Assembly: GCF_001730305.1 (NCBI RefSeq)
Contig: NZ_MIJY01000001.1
Span: 310,001 to 374,000, forward strand
Direction of reading: 5' to 3'
Length of the DNA: 64,000 nucleotides
DNA from: Enterococcus termitis
Lineage (GTDB): Bacteria; Bacillota; Bacilli; Lactobacillales; Enterococcaceae
Shown: piece after piece, positions 1-9,540 of the stretch
How positions within the stretch are numbered: position 1 is the first letter of the stretch
Layout of the letters: every line of letters starts with the position of its first letter
The notes under the pieces: model-generated
What the model was told of the DNA's origin: nothing
Databases searched by the model: none
What the model saw: the letters and a program-made list of their open reading frames with translations, nothing else
Position numbers and translations under genes: made by a program

Positions 1-724
1 CGTGAATATAGTCTGCTTGCTGGCTTGCTAAAAACAGACTTAATGAGGCGACTTCTTCTGGTTTTGCCCAGCGTCCAGCAGGCGTTTCTTTTGCAACCCA
101 TGCAGCCATTTTACCATCACCAGCAAAGTCAGCAGCGTTCATAGGCGTCTGAATAGCTCCAGGAGCAATGGCATTTGCACGAATTCCTTTGGCTACATAG
201 TCATAATCTAATTGTTTGGTGTAACCGATAATCGCGTGTTTTGAGGCAGTGTATGCTGCACCGCCACCACCTGCCACCATTCCTGCGATCGATGCCATAT
301 TGACGATGACGCCGCGCTGTTGTTTTAACATTTGAGGTAGAATCTGATTCGTAACAAGAAACATACCTTTTAAATTTATCGTTAACACTTGATCCCATAG
401 ATCTTCAGTTGTCTCTAAACTCGGAGTATAGTCATCAAGAATACCGGCTGTGTTTAATAAAATATCGATCGGACCAAAATCGTTGTTCGCTGTTTGGACT
501 GCTGAAAGAATATCTGCCTCTTTTGTAACAGTACCAATGCAACTAATGAATGTACCTGCTGATTCACTCATTCTATTTGCCGTTTCCGCTAATCCATTTG
601 CGTTAAGGTCGAATCCTACCACGTTAGCTCCTTGATCGGCAAAGGCAACTGCTTGTGCTTGACCGATTCCAGAAGCAGCACCTGTAACGAAAATCGTTTT
701 TCCCTTGTATTCATCAAAATGCAT
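1..724 (-). CDS. SDR-family NAD(P)-dependent oxidoreductase, 3' end cut by window
   Basis: Classical short-chain dehydrogenase/reductase of the FabG type. 241 codons are visible, and most relatives have about 245-255, so only a few C-terminal residues are missing at the window edge. The start is the ATG at 722-724, preceded by an AGAGGAAA ribosome site. The Rossmann cofactor loop TGAASGIG lies at residues 14-21, the catalytic Tyr/Lys pair of the YxxxK motif at Y158 and K162 with the active-site Ser in NMAS just before, and APGAIQTPM follows. FabG-like SDRs reduce 3-oxoacyl, acetoin or sugar ketones. The substrate cannot be read from the sequence. No fatty-acid synthesis genes adjoin it, so a general oxidoreductase is safer than true FabG. 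Confidence 0.9.
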   Translation of the reverse strand, partial: MHFDEYKGKTIFVTGAASGIGQAQAVAFADQGANVVGFDLNANGLAETANRMSESAGTFISCIGTVTKEADILSAVQTANNDFGPIDILLNTAGILDDYTPSLETTEDLWDQVLTINLKGMFLVTNQILPQMLKQQRGVIVNMASIAGMVAGGGGAAYTASKHAIIGYTKQLDYDYVAKGIRANAIAPGAIQTPMNAADFAGDGKMAAWVAKETPAGRWAKPEEVASLSLFLASQQADYIH

Positions 725-753
725 TGAAGTTTCCTCTTTTCTATTTACTATAT

Positions 754-788
754 AAAAAAGCCAGGCAACTTATTTCAAGTGTCCCAGC
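754..788 (-). terminator. Terminator after the yigZ-DUF2829 pair
   Basis: Read on the minus strand, GCTGGGACACTT and AAGTTGCCTGGC form a 12-bp stem with two mismatches and some G-U pairs. A run of six T follows. It sits just downstream of the DUF2829 stop codon and before the SDR gene. Confidence 0.6.
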
Positions 789-795
789 AAAATGG

Positions 796-1032
796 TTAAT
801 CTGTTGTTACGATTTTCCAGTCAGTTGCTAATACATCACAGGGAGTAGGAGAGAACATACTATACCCTTCATCCGATGTCTTGATCAAAAAATACGGTGT
901 AACTTGAAGAAATGTTCCATCTGAAGTTCCAATTTCATCTCGTAATTCAATATACAATTCAAATCCGCTCCAACCAGTTCTAACAGCTTTAGCTCCTTTT
1001 TTTATCTGCGGTAATACCTCTTCAAATGTCAT
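796..1032 (-). CDS. DUF2829 (Tad2-like) small protein
   Basis: A 78-residue protein with the layout of the DUF2829 family: an N-terminal FEEVLPQIKKGAKAVRTGW segment, a central beta-rich part, and the C-terminal signature (S/C)DxLAxDW, here CDVLATDWKIV. Phage members of this fold include Tad2, which sequesters the Thoeris immune signal molecule. Chromosomal members are mostly unstudied, so an anti-defence role here is not shown. The start ATG at 1032 has an AAAGGAG site 6 bases upstream. The gene overlaps the end of yigZ by 11 bp, implying translational coupling. No phage genes or defence genes are next to it. Confidence 0.75.
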   Translation of the reverse strand: MTFEEVLPQIKKGAKAVRTGWSGFELYIELRDEIGTSDGTFLQVTPYFLIKTSDEGYSMFSPTPCDVLATDWKIVTTD

Positions 1033-1681
1033 CTGACTGCTCCTTTTTTACGACAGGGATTTCATGGTAAGAACATGCTCCTTTTTCGATGATCACCTGT
1101 CCGTTTAATTGTTCAATGATTTCTGCTTCAAATTGTTCCGTTTGTGGTTCATCAACGAGGCAAATTACTTCAACCTGTTCCCCGTAACGTGTTTCCTGAA
1201 GGATGTAAGGACTATGCTCCATAAAATTTTGCACTTTTCCTAAGTTGGCGTAGCTGATTTGCAGACGGATTTCTTGTTGTAATTTACCTTCTACTAGACC
1301 TACAGTGTTCAACGCATGAGAAACAGCATGACTATATGCCCGAATCAAACCGCCTGAACCTAGTTTGGTTCCGCCAAAATAGCGAGTAACTACAGCAACA
1401 ACGTTGATTAGTCCCTGTTTTTTTAGGACCTCCAGCATGGGAACACCTGCTGTTCCGCTCGGCTCTCCGTCATCACTGCTTCTTTGGATCTCATTGTTTT
1501 CACCGATTACAAATGCACTGCAATTATGATTGGCTTTCCAATGCTCTTTTTTCTTTTCAGCGATAAAGGCTTTGGCCTCTTCTTCTGAGTATACACGTTT
1601 TAGCGAACAAATAAACCGTGATTTTTTGATTTCAATTTCACTTTGTCCGTCTGAGTGAATGGTAAAATAACGTTCAAGCAT
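1022..1681 (-). CDS. yigZ: YigZ/IMPACT family protein
   Basis: A 219-residue member of the UPF0029/IMPACT family, close to the family's usual 205-220. The N-terminal RNase PH-like fold is recognisable from KKSRFICSL, the DDGEPSGTAGVPML motif and the VTRYFGGTKLGSGGLIRAY segment. The C-terminal ferredoxin-like domain carries the YHEIPV tail. The biochemical role is not established, although translation-related or regulatory functions have been proposed for the family. The start ATG at 1681 has an AAAGGAA site. It is followed without a gap by the DUF2829 gene. Confidence 0.9.
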   Translation of the reverse strand: MLERYFTIHSDGQSEIEIKKSRFICSLKRVYSEEEAKAFIAEKKKEHWKANHNCSAFVIGENNEIQRSSDDGEPSGTAGVPMLEVLKKQGLINVVAVVTRYFGGTKLGSGGLIRAYSHAVSHALNTVGLVEGKLQQEIRLQISYANLGKVQNFMEHSPYILQETRYGEQVEVICLVDEPQTEQFEAEIIEQLNGQVIIEKGACSYHEIPVVKKEQSDDI

Positions 1682-1853
1682 TTTCTCATTCCTTTACTAA
1701 ATAATAACTTAAGTATAAAAAAAATAAGAAAGAGAAGCAACACTCTAGAAAAAAAGCTTGAAATGAAAGGACCTTCGTTTGCTTTAGAGGGTATTTATGA
1801 GATAATGATTAAAAGAAGAGCGGTAAAGGCAACCTAACGAAGGAGTGAAGAAT

Positions 1854-2144
1854 TTGGCTAAAGAACGGCAAAAGAAATATGATAGCGTTACCCATTATTT
1901 ATTAAACAACGGCGGATCACAAGTTACATTAACGTTTACTCAATTTGATGAGCTGCTTTTCCCTCATTCTGGACTTCCAAAAACTGCACGGACAGACATC
2001 GATTGGTGGGCAAATGATCATAAGCATCCTGAAAAAGGGGCTTATGGTTGGCTGAACGCGGGCTATCAGGTCGTGCAGGTAAACATAGTAAAAGAATACG
2101 TTGTGTTCAATAAATTGCTAAAGGCTAATTGGATTTTCGAATAA
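1854..2144 (+). CDS. Small conserved protein of unknown function (WWAN motif)
   Basis: 96 residues if the TTG at 1854 is used. AGGAG at 1841-1845 is 8 bases upstream of that TTG, while the in-frame GTG at 1845 overlaps the ribosome site itself, so TTG is preferred. The sequence contains VTLTFTQFDELL, LPxxARxxxxWWAND and HPEKGAYGWLNAGYQV, the pattern of a small family that I believe is DUF7662. Members look like DNA-binding or toxin-related proteins, but no function is known to me. It lies alone between the divergent yigZ and the PTS IIB gene. Confidence 0.65.
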   Translation: MAKERQKKYDSVTHYLLNNGGSQVTLTFTQFDELLFPHSGLPKTARTDIDWWANDHKHPEKGAYGWLNAGYQVVQVNIVKEYVVFNKLLKANWIFE

Positions 2145-2166
2145 GTGTTATACATCTGAGAGAAGT

Positions 2167-2202
2167 GGAAAGCGTTGACAAAATAAACTGCTTTACTATA
2201 AT
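2167..2202 (+). promoter_or_regulatory. Promoter with overlapping cre-like site for the orphan PTS IIB
   Basis: TTGACA (2175-2180) and TATAAT (2197-2202) are separated by 16 bp. The sequence GGAAAGCGTTGACA (2167-2180) matches the CcpA cre consensus with a single mismatch (T to G at the conserved TG) and covers the -35 box, which predicts carbon catabolite repression. Confidence 0.7.
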
Positions 2203-2251
2203 AGATTTAAAGAAAAAATGTGACAGTCAATCGTGGGAAGGATGAGAAATT

Positions 2252-2575
2252 ATGGCTAAAAAGACAATTATGTTAGTTTGTTCTGCGGGGATGAGTACAA
2301 GCTTGCTTGTGACAAAGATGCAAAAAGCAGCAGATGCTCAAGGAGTAGAAGCAGATATTTTTGCAGTATCAGCTTCTGAAGCGGATAACAATTTAGAAAG
2401 TAAACCTGTTGATGTATTATTACTTGGACCACAAGTTCGTTTTATGAAAGGTGATTTTGAAAAACGTCTTGAACCAAAAGGAATTCCTTTAGACATCATT
2501 AATATGGCGGATTACGGCATGATGAATGGTGAAAAAGTACTTCAGCAAGCGCTGAATTTGATTGGGAACAAGTAA
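2252..2575 (+). CDS. PTS lactose/cellobiose-family IIB protein, orphan
   Basis: A 107-residue stand-alone EIIB of the lactose/cellobiose PTS family, normal length. The phosphocysteine is C10 in the P-loop-like VCSAGMSTSLL. The conserved LLLGPQVRF motif follows the central sheet. It relays phosphate from IIA to the sugar bound by IIC at the membrane. No IIA or IIC gene adjoins it, so it must work with components encoded elsewhere or be regulatory. Its promoter carries a cre-like site, as expected for a sugar gene. The start ATG has GGAAGGATGAG upstream. A strong terminator follows. Confidence 0.9.
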   Translation: MAKKTIMLVCSAGMSTSLLVTKMQKAADAQGVEADIFAVSASEADNNLESKPVDVLLLGPQVRFMKGDFEKRLEPKGIPLDIINMADYGMMNGEKVLQQALNLIGNK

Positions 2576-2661
2576 TGAACGCAACTAGCTAATGTTTGGA
2601 AGAAACGACTCAACGCGTGATTGTTCTATCGTTGCGTTTTCTCCTGTTAATTACTCAAATC

Positions 2662-2713
2662 AATAGAGGTTGGAATACAACTCAATGAGTTGTACTCCAG
2701 CCTCTATTTTTTT
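2662..2713 (+). terminator. Intrinsic terminator after the PTS IIB gene
   Basis: AATAGAGG-TTGGA-TACAACTC pairs with GAGTTGTA-CTCCA-CCTCTATT, a nearly continuous long stem with a 2-base loop and a T run of seven. A second, looser hairpin lies upstream, with AACGCAAC (2578-2585) pairing with GTTGCGTT (2632-2639). Confidence 0.9.
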
Positions 2714-2762
2714 ATTAAAAAAAATCAAACAAATTTGCGTAGTTTATTAGTGGAGGGAGAAA

Positions 2763-4091
2763 ATGAAAGAATTATGGGGCAGAAAAGTTTTACTGAAAGA
2801 GATGAATGAGGAAAAATCCGTAGACGAAGTTAGTCTGAAGATGCCTGCAATGAAAGAGGTAGATGCAAAAACAGTCCAGTGTCTGCGATGTGGGCAGCTT
2901 CATGATAAAAAAAACGTGGAACTATATAGCGAGCGCTATTTTTGTCCTGCCTGCATTCAATTAGGACGAGTAGACACTGATCAACAATTTTATCATTTAC
3001 CAGAACCAGAGCCGATAGCTAGAAACGTTTGCTTTTTCTGGGAAGGAGAATTGACTAAAGGCCAGCAGGTAGTATCAGATAGCTTAGTGGATTCTGTAAA
3101 AAAGGCTGAATCCAGGATGGTCTGGGCAGTGACGGGAGCTGGGAAGACAGAGATGTTGTTTAAATCAATCCATTATTGCTTAAAGGAAGGGAAGCGAGTG
3201 GCGATTGCTTCACCACGCGTCGATGTTTGTTTGGAACTTTTTCCTAGAATACAGGCAGTTTTCCCAAAAGAAGATGTGGTAGTTTTACATGGAGCGATGA
3301 CAGAGACGTATCGATATACAAAGCTTTTGGTTTGCACGACGCATCAATTATTGCGCTTTTTTCGTGCATTTGATTTATTGATCATCGATGAAGTCGATGC
3401 CTTTCCTTTCGTAGGTAACCCTTTGTTACAATATAGCGTAGAGCAAGCAGTCAAAGAAAACAGCTCTCTCTTTTATTTAACTGCTACACCGACGAAAGAC
3501 TTGATGAAAAAAACAGCACAGAAAAAGCTCGAACTAAGTATTCTGCCTGCTCGTTACCATCGAAGAAGCTTGCCTGTTCCAAAAATAAAGTGGTGTTATC
3601 ACTGGCAACAGAAAATCGCTCAAGGCAAACATCCAAGAGTATTGACGAAACTGATCCGTCGATTAGTGAGTACTAATGATCTGTTGATATTTTGTCCCAG
3701 CATATCATTAATGGAATGCCTGGAAACGATTCTTAAAGCAGATTTTCCTGAAACACCTTTAACGTGTGTACATTCACAGGATCCAGAACGATTGGAAAAA
3801 GTAATGAATATGCGGAAAAAAAACTATCGGATATTGCTCACATCTACGATTTTAGAAAGAGGCGTGACCTTTGAGGGTGTTTCTGTCATTGTTTTAGGAG
3901 CCAATCATCCTGTGTTTACAACAGCCGCATTGATTCAAATCGCTGGTCGTGTTGATCGGAGGATGGTTTATACAGCTGGCGAAGTCTGGTTTTTGCATGA
4001 TGGCTGTACCCAAATAATCAAAGAGGCGCTTCAGCAAATTAAAACGATGAATCGTATCGGAAGAGAGCGTGGTTTGATCGATGAAATGTAA
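2763..4091 (+). CDS. comFA: ComFA, DEAD/DEAH-type competence helicase
   Basis: 442 residues. The protein starts with a four-cysteine zinc finger (C40, C43, C61, C64), followed by a superfamily 2 motor core: Walker A TGAGKTE around 124-130, Walker B DEVD at 209-212, TATPT as motif III, and the C-terminal helicase motifs ILERGVTFEGV and QIAGRVDR. ComFA is a membrane-associated ATPase that drives transforming DNA across the membrane. Enterococci usually keep the gene although natural transformation is not commonly seen. It overlaps comFC by 11 bp, the normal arrangement, and GGAGGG precedes the start. Confidence 0.95.
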   Translation: MKELWGRKVLLKEMNEEKSVDEVSLKMPAMKEVDAKTVQCLRCGQLHDKKNVELYSERYFCPACIQLGRVDTDQQFYHLPEPEPIARNVCFFWEGELTKGQQVVSDSLVDSVKKAESRMVWAVTGAGKTEMLFKSIHYCLKEGKRVAIASPRVDVCLELFPRIQAVFPKEDVVVLHGAMTETYRYTKLLVCTTHQLLRFFRAFDLLIIDEVDAFPFVGNPLLQYSVEQAVKENSSLFYLTATPTKDLMKKTAQKKLELSILPARYHRRSLPVPKIKWCYHWQQKIAQGKHPRVLTKLIRRLVSTNDLLIFCPSISLMECLETILKADFPETPLTCVHSQDPERLEKVMNMRKKNYRILLTSTILERGVTFEGVSVIVLGANHPVFTTAALIQIAGRVDRRMVYTAGEVWFLHDGCTQIIKEALQQIKTMNRIGRERGLIDEM

Positions 4092-4767
4092 TTATTGTAG
4101 AAAGCAAGTGAGTGGAAATTTGACACTAGCAGAGATTTTTTTACCTAAGCGGATATTGACAGAAGAACTGTGTGTACAGTGTAGTGAACAATTTCAATTA
4201 TTAACGAATAAAAATTGCTGCGGCGGCTGTCAAAGACAAAATGTGCAAGGTTATTGTAGAGATTGTATAAAATGGCAATCGTTATTTCCAGACTATGACT
4301 TTCAACATGAGGCGCTATTTTCGTACAATCAGGCAATGCAGGAATGGTTTGAAGAATATAAGTTCAAAGGAAATTATCAACTTCGTTATAGTTTTGTTTC
4401 CTATTTACAGACTTATTTTAAAAAGAAATCTCGGTTTCTCGTGATCCCGATCCCAGTTTCTAAAGAACGCTTGAAAGATCGGGGGTTTAATCAAGTGGCA
4501 GGCCTATTAGATGCGGCAGGTATCAATCACGAATCTTATTTAGTCCGATTTTCTGATGGACTTTCTCAAGTTCGAAAAAACAGGAAAGAACGCTTAGAGC
4601 TGGAGCAGCCCTTCCAATTAACCAAAAAAGGTGCGCAGTCGATCACTAATAAAGAAATCATTCTAGTTGATGATATATATACAACAGGACGCACGATTTT
4701 CCATGCAGCGCAAGTTATTTTAGAAAAAAAGCCTAAAAAATTGCATACGTTTTCTCTTGCGCGGTGA
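4081..4767 (+). CDS. comFC: ComFC, ComF-family phosphoribosyltransferase-like protein
   Basis: 228 residues, typical of ComFC. The N-terminal zinc-binding part has CNYC (C3, C6) and CVQC, then CCGGC and YCRDC. The C-terminal type I phosphoribosyltransferase domain carries the PRPP loop VDDIYTTGRT at 196-205. ComFC interacts with ComFA and single-stranded DNA during DNA uptake. The start ATG lies inside the end of comFA, so the two are translationally coupled. Confidence 0.95.
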   Translation: MKCNYCRKQVSGNLTLAEIFLPKRILTEELCVQCSEQFQLLTNKNCCGGCQRQNVQGYCRDCIKWQSLFPDYDFQHEALFSYNQAMQEWFEEYKFKGNYQLRYSFVSYLQTYFKKKSRFLVIPIPVSKERLKDRGFNQVAGLLDAAGINHESYLVRFSDGLSQVRKNRKERLELEQPFQLTKKGAQSITNKEIILVDDIYTTGRTIFHAAQVILEKKPKKLHTFSLAR

Positions 4768-4803
4768 TAGACAAATTAAAATAAAAAATCGATCGCAATT
4801 TTG

Positions 4804-4832
4804 TTGGCAAAAGAAGGATAGTTCGTTATAAT
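4804..4832 (+). promoter_or_regulatory. Promoter of hpf
   Basis: TTGGCA (4804-4809), 17-bp spacer, TATAAT (4827-4832), in the gap after comFC. It gives a leader of about 65 bases before the hpf start. Confidence 0.75.
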
Positions 4833-4904
4833 GGAATTAAGAAGAAGGATAACAGAGTGGTCCTTTTATTCCTTCTTTAGTGTCAGATGAAAGGGGTAAT
4901 TGTT

Positions 4905-5456
4905 ATGTTTAGATACAATGTGCGTGGAGAAAACATCGAAGTTACTGAAGCTATCCGAGACTATGTAGAGAAAAAAGTAGGGAAATTGGAACGCTACTTC
5001 AGTGATTCACCTGAAGCAACTGTTCATGTAAACTTAAAAGTATATACTGAAAAAACTGCGAAAGTTGAGGTTACGATTCCTTTACCGTATTTAGTTTTAC
5101 GTGCCGAAGAAACATCACCTGATTTATATGCAAGTGTTGATTTGGTTGTAGACAAATTAGAACGGCAAATCCGTAAATTTAAAACAAAAATCAATCGTAA
5201 ATCTCGCGAAACAGGAATGAACACTGCAAAAGCAGCAATTTTCCTTAACGGTGAAGAAACACAAGATGAAACACCAGAATTAGATATTGTTCGTACAAAA
5301 CGTCTTTCATTAAAACCGATGGATAGCGAAGAAGCTGTTTTACAAATGAACATGCTAGGGCATAACTTTTTCATCTTTGAAGATTCAGAAACAAATGGAA
5401 CAAGCATCGTTTACCGACGCAAAGATGGCAAATATGGCTTGATTGAAACTGATTAG
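4905..5456 (+). CDS. hpf: Long-form ribosome hibernation promoting factor
   Basis: 183 residues from the ATG at 4905. AAAGGGG at 4890-4896 is placed correctly for this start and overlaps the earlier in-frame ATG at 4887, which is therefore rejected. The N-terminal domain (about 1-105) is the S30AE/YfiA fold that binds the 30S decoding region. The C-terminal domain (about 125-183) contains the VRTKRLSLKPM and GHNFFIF motifs that dimerise two ribosomes into inactive 100S particles. Low-GC Gram-positives use this long form in stationary phase. It has its own promoter and terminator. Confidence 0.96.
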   Translation: MFRYNVRGENIEVTEAIRDYVEKKVGKLERYFSDSPEATVHVNLKVYTEKTAKVEVTIPLPYLVLRAEETSPDLYASVDLVVDKLERQIRKFKTKINRKSRETGMNTAKAAIFLNGEETQDETPELDIVRTKRLSLKPMDSEEAVLQMNMLGHNFFIFEDSETNGTSIVYRRKDGKYGLIETD

Positions 5457-5520
5457 TCGGAAAAGATAATGCTTGATTATTATTAGAAATAATAATTACT
5501 TTTCAAGTTTTTGATATTTT

Positions 5521-5568
5521 AAGAGACTGAGACAAGACGAATTATGTTTTGTCTTAGTCTCTTTTTAC
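5521..5568 (+). terminator. Terminator after hpf
   Basis: AGAGACTGAGACAAGAC pairs with GTTTTGTCTTAGTCTCT (a few G-U pairs) and is followed by a T run. Confidence 0.85.
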
Positions 5569-5594
5569 TTTTGAGTACTACTTACATAATAAAA

Positions 5595-5604
5595 ATGCTA
5601 TAAT
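5595..5604 (+). promoter_or_regulatory. Extended -10 promoter candidate for secA
   Basis: ATGCTATAAT is an extended -10 box (TG at 5596-5597, TATAAT at 5599-5604). No good -35 is seen at the right distance. The resulting leader would be about 110 bases. Confidence 0.5.
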
Positions 5605-5723
5605 AAATTGTTAATATTGGCACAAGTTATTTCCTTTCTGCTCAACTAGTGATAAAATGGAAAGGATGATTGTGCATTTTGTGCAAAAATAAATAGAGTT
5701 TATTGAAAGGAACACTTAAAAAC

Positions 5724-8255
5724 ATGGCAAATTTTTTAAAAAAGATAATCGAAAATGATAAAAAAGAATTGAAACGACTAGAAGGTATTGCAAACCAGAT
5801 CGAAAGTTTCTCTTCTGCTATTGGTGCATTGAGCGACGAAGAATTAAAAGGCAAAACTGATGAATTCAAAGCACGCTACCAAAAAGGTGAAACATTAGAT
5901 CAATTATTACCGGAAGCATTTGCGGTTGTCCGTGAAGCTGCTAAGCGTGTATTAGGCTTATATCCATACCCTGTTCAATTAATGGGGGGGATCGTACTTC
6001 ATGATGGGAATATTCCTGAGATGAGAACTGGTGAAGGGAAAACCTTGACCGCTACAATGCCTGTGTATCTTAATGCCTTGACGGGTGAAGGGGTCCACGT
6101 TGTAACTGTCAATGAATATTTGGCCACACGTGACTCTGATGAGATGGGTGAATTATACAACTTCTTAGGTTTGACAGTTGGTCTAAATATCAACTCAAAA
6201 ACATCAGAAGAAAAACGGGATGCATACAATTGTGACATCACTTACAGTACAAATAATGAATTAGGTTTTGACTATTTGCGTGATAATATGGTTGTTTACC
6301 GTAACCAAATGGTTCAACGTCCTTTAAACTATGCGATTGTGGATGAAGTGGATTCAATTTTGATCGATGAAGCTCGTACACCGTTGATCATTTCTGGTCA
6401 AGCTGAAAAATCAACAGCGCTTTATACACGTACAGATAATTTTGTAAAGCGTCTAAAAGAAGAAGAAGATTACAAAATCGATGTACAGTCTAAAACAATT
6501 GGTTTAACTGAAGCTGGAATTGAAAAAGCGGAAGAAAACTTTGGATTAGAAAACTTATATGATATCGAAAATACTGCGTTGACTCATCATATGGATCAAG
6601 CGTTGCGTGCAAATTACATCATGCTGCGCGATATCGATTATGTTGTTCAAGAAGGTAAAGTCTTGATCGTTGACCAGTTTACTGGTCGTATTATGGACGG
6701 TCGTCGTTATTCTGACGGTTTACACCAAGCAATCGAAGCCAAAGAAGGCGTAGAGATCGAAGATGAAACAAAAACAATGGCAACAATCACGTTCCAGAAC
6801 TATTTCCGTATGTATAAAAAACTTGCAGGGATGACAGGAACAGCGAAAACAGAAGAAGAAGAATTCCGTGAAATCTATAATATTCAAGTTTTCCAAATTC
6901 CTACGAACCGTCCGATCATTCGTGATGACCGTGCAGATCTACTTTATCCAACATTAGAAAGTAAGTTCAAAGCCGTTGTTCAAGATATCAAAGAACGTTA
7001 CCATAACGGTCAGCCTGTCTTGGTTGGTACGGTTGCAGTTGAAACATCTGAATTATTATCAGAATTACTAAACAAAGAAAAAGTACCTCATGAAGTTTTA
7101 AATGCGAAAAATCACTTTAAAGAAGCAGAAATCATCATGAACGCTGGTCAAAAAGGTGCTGTAACGATCGCTACCAACATGGCTGGTCGTGGAACGGATA
7201 TCAAGCTTGGCTTAGGTGTTATCGAGCTTGGCGGTTTGGCTGTAATCGGCACTGAACGTCACGAATCTCGTCGTATTGATAACCAATTACGTGGACGTGC
7301 TGGTCGTCAAGGAGATCCTGGGGTTTCTCAATTCTATCTATCTCTTGAAGATGATTTGATGAAACGTTTCGGTTCTGAAAGAATCAAAGCTTTCTTAGAC
7401 CGTATGAATATCGAAGAATCAGATGCAGTGATCCAAAGTAGAATGTTGAGTAAACAAGTAGAATCAGCACAAAAACGTGTGGAAGGAAATAACTACGATA
7501 CACGTAAAAACGTTTTACAGTATGATGATGTGATGCGTGAACAGCGTGAAGTCATCTACGCTCAACGTCAAGAAGTGATCATGGAAGAAACTGAATTGAC
7601 AGAAACATTGTTGAATATGGTTAAACGTACAATCACACGCGTGGTAGAGAGCCATACACAACTTGAAAAAGAAAACTGGAACTTAGATGGAATCGTTGAT
7701 TTTGCTTCTTCAACACTTGTTCATGAAGATTCTATTTCAAAAACAGATATAGAAGGAAAATCACCAGAAGAAATCAAAGCGTATTTAGTGAAACGTGCAC
7801 AAGAAGTTTATGACACGAAAGTAGAACAATTAAATGGACCAGAACAAATTCTTGAGTTCCAAAAAGTTGTTATCTTACGTGTTGTAGATACAAAATGGAC
7901 GGATCATATCGATGCGATGGATCAATTGCGTCAATCTGTTGGGCTACGTGCTTATGGGCAAAACAATCCATTAGTTGAATACCAAACAGAAGGATACAAT
8001 ATGTTTGAAGAAATGATCGGCGCAATTGAATACGAAGTAACGCGTCTATTCATGAAATCAGAAATCCGTCAAAATGTTCAACGTGAGCAAGTAGCACAAG
8101 GTGAAGCAAGTCATCCGAATGACGAAGAAGAACCACAAAGCAATACAAATGCAAAGAAAAAGCCTGTTCATGTTGATGAAAAAATCGGACGTAATGATCC
8201 TTGTCCGTGCGGCAGCGGTAAAAAATACAAAAATTGCCACGGCAAAGATATGTAA
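5724..8255 (+). CDS. secA: SecA, preprotein translocase motor ATPase
   Basis: 843 residues from the ATG at 5724. An in-frame TTG at 5703 overlaps the AAAGGA ribosome site, so it is not used. Known SecA proteins begin with the same MANFLKK-type sequence. Walker A RTGEGKT lies at 101-107, DEVD near residue 210, the second nucleotide domain has the [11 protein letters not shown] and [11 protein letters not shown] motifs, and the C-terminal zinc tail [13 protein letters not shown] binds SecB or ribosomes. It pushes unfolded preproteins through SecYEG. Neighbours hpf upstream and prfB downstream are the standard Firmicutes order. Confidence 0.98.
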   Translation: MANFLKKIIENDKKELKRLEGIANQIESFSSAIGALSDEELKGKTDEFKARYQKGETLDQLLPEAFAVVREAAKRVLGLYPYPVQLMGGIVLHDGNIPEMRTGEGKTLTATMPVYLNALTGEGVHVVTVNEYLATRDSDEMGELYNFLGLTVGLNINSKTSEEKRDAYNCDITYSTNNELGFDYLRDNMVVYRNQMVQRPLNYAIVDEVDSILIDEARTPLIISGQAEKSTALYTRTDNFVKRLKEEEDYKIDVQSKTIGLTEAGIEKAEENFGLENLYDIENTALTHHMDQALRANYIMLRDIDYVVQEGKVLIVDQFTGRIMDGRRYSDGLHQAIEAKEGVEIEDETKTMATITFQNYFRMYKKLAGMTGTAKTEEEEFREIYNIQVFQIPTNRPIIRDDRADLLYPTLESKFKAVVQDIKERYHNGQPVLVGTVAVETSELLSELLNKEKVPHEVLNAKNHFKEAEIIMNAGQKGAVTIATNMAGRGTDIKLGLGVIELGGLAVIGTERHESRRIDNQLRGRAGRQGDPGVSQFYLSLEDDLMKRFGSERIKAFLDRMNIEESDAVIQSRMLSKQVESAQKRVEGNNYDTRKNVLQYDDVMREQREVIYAQRQEVIMEETELTETLLNMVKRTITRVVESHTQLEKENWNLDGIVDFASSTLVHEDSISKTDIEGKSPEEIKAYLVKRAQEVYDTKVEQLNGPEQILEFQKVVILRVVDTKWTDHIDAMDQLRQSVGLRAYGQNNPLVEYQTEGYNMFEEMIGAIEYEVTRLFMKSEIRQNVQREQVAQGEASHPNDEEEPQSNTNAKKKPVHVDEKIGRNDPCPCGSGKKYKNCHGKDM

Positions 8256-8331
8256 TAATCGATGAAGGTGGGGCTTTTCCTCACCTTCGTTTCTTATGTT
8301 ATTGAGCCTATTTCGAAAGGAAGAAGATATC

Positions 8332-9433
8332 ATGGAAAATGCTGAAATTCGAGCACTTTTAGACGAAATGAATCAATCAATCACTAGCTTTAGGGGGTCT
8401 CTTTGACTTAGATCAGTTGGAAGAAGATATTGCTGAAGCAGAGAATAGAATGGCAGAACCAGGATTTTGGGATGATACTGAAACAGCCCAACGACTAATC
8501 AACGAAACGAATGTTCATAAAGAAAAATTTCAACAATTTCATCAGTTTGCAGATGAGTTGGAAGAGTTGGAATTGATGAGTGAGATGCAGCAGGAAGAAT
8601 ATGATTCAGAGACCCAAAAAGAACTAGAAGAACGTTTGCTGGCATTGAAAGAAAAATTAAGTGTCTACGAACTTTCTCTTTTGTTAAACGAGCCATATGA
8701 CAAAAATAATGTTATTATGGAACTTCATCCAGGTGCTGGAGGAACAGAATCACAAGATTGGGGCAGTATGCTGCTCAGAATGTATACACGCTGGGCTGAA
8801 AGCCACGGATTTCAGGTGGAGACCCTTGATTATCAAGCGGGAGACGAAGCTGGAATCAAAAGTGTGACTCTTTTAATCAAAGGGTATAATGCTTATGGCT
8901 ATTTAAAATCTGAAAAAGGCGTCCATCGTTTAGTTCGGATCTCACCCTTTGATTCTGCCAAACGGCGTCATACTTCCTTTTGCTCTGTCGACATCATGCC
9001 TGAACTAGATGAAAACGTTGAGATCGATATCAATACGGATGACTTAAAGATCGATACGTATCGTGCGAGTGGAGCGGGTGGACAACATATCAATAAAACT
9101 GAATCCGCTGTTCGTATTACTCATATTCCTACTGGGACAGTTGTGGCTAGTCAAGCGCAACGTTCACAATTAAAAAACCGTGAACAAGCCATGGGAATGC
9201 TGAAAGCGAAACTTTACCAACTTGAGATGGATAAAAAAGCGCAAGAAGCAGCTGCCTTACGTGGTGAGCAGTTGGAGATCGGCTGGGGTTCCCAAATTCG
9301 TTCTTACGTTTTCCACCCTTATTCAATGGTCAAGGATCATCGAACGAATTATGAGACTGGGAATGTACAGGCGGTAATGGATGGAGAGTTAGATGGTTTC
9401 ATTGATGCCTATTTAAAACAGCAATTAAATTAG
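8332..9433 (+). CDS. prfB: Peptide chain release factor 2, programmed +1 frameshift
   Basis: RF2 recognises UGA and UAA stops. Translation starts at ATG 8332, reads 24 codons to CTT (8401-8403), then meets an in-frame TGA at 8404-8406. A +1 shift resumes at GAC 8405-8407 and gives 366 residues, the normal RF2 length. The stop-recognition tripeptide SPF is at 204-206 and the peptidyl-hydrolysis GGQ at 249-251. Reading only the downstream frame would lose the true N terminus. It follows secA after about 75 bases with an AAAGGAAG ribosome site. Confidence 0.97.
8392..8407 (+). promoter_or_regulatory. prfB recoding site (+1 frameshift signal)
   Basis: AGGGGG (8392-8397) acts as an internal Shine-Dalgarno-like stimulator, followed by the slippery CTT TGA C. 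Low RF2 leaves UGA unread and favours the shift, an autoregulatory loop known from many bacteria. Confidence 0.95.
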
Positions 9434-9540
9434 GTAGTTCATAGAAATGAAACAAAATTGTAAACTCTTGAAAGGGCCTTGAAACAAAGACGTGTTATAA
9501 TGATTGATAGTCTAGAAAACAGAGATGGAGAGAATACGCC

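Noticed and set aside
1655-1837. 60-codon frame divergent from yigZ
   Set aside because: Starts inside yigZ, runs through an A-rich spacer, has no ribosome site and no recognisable protein.
8404-8406. TGA near the start of prfB as a disabling mutation
   Set aside because: It is the conserved +1 recoding site with AGGGGG and CTTTGAC. The gene is intact.
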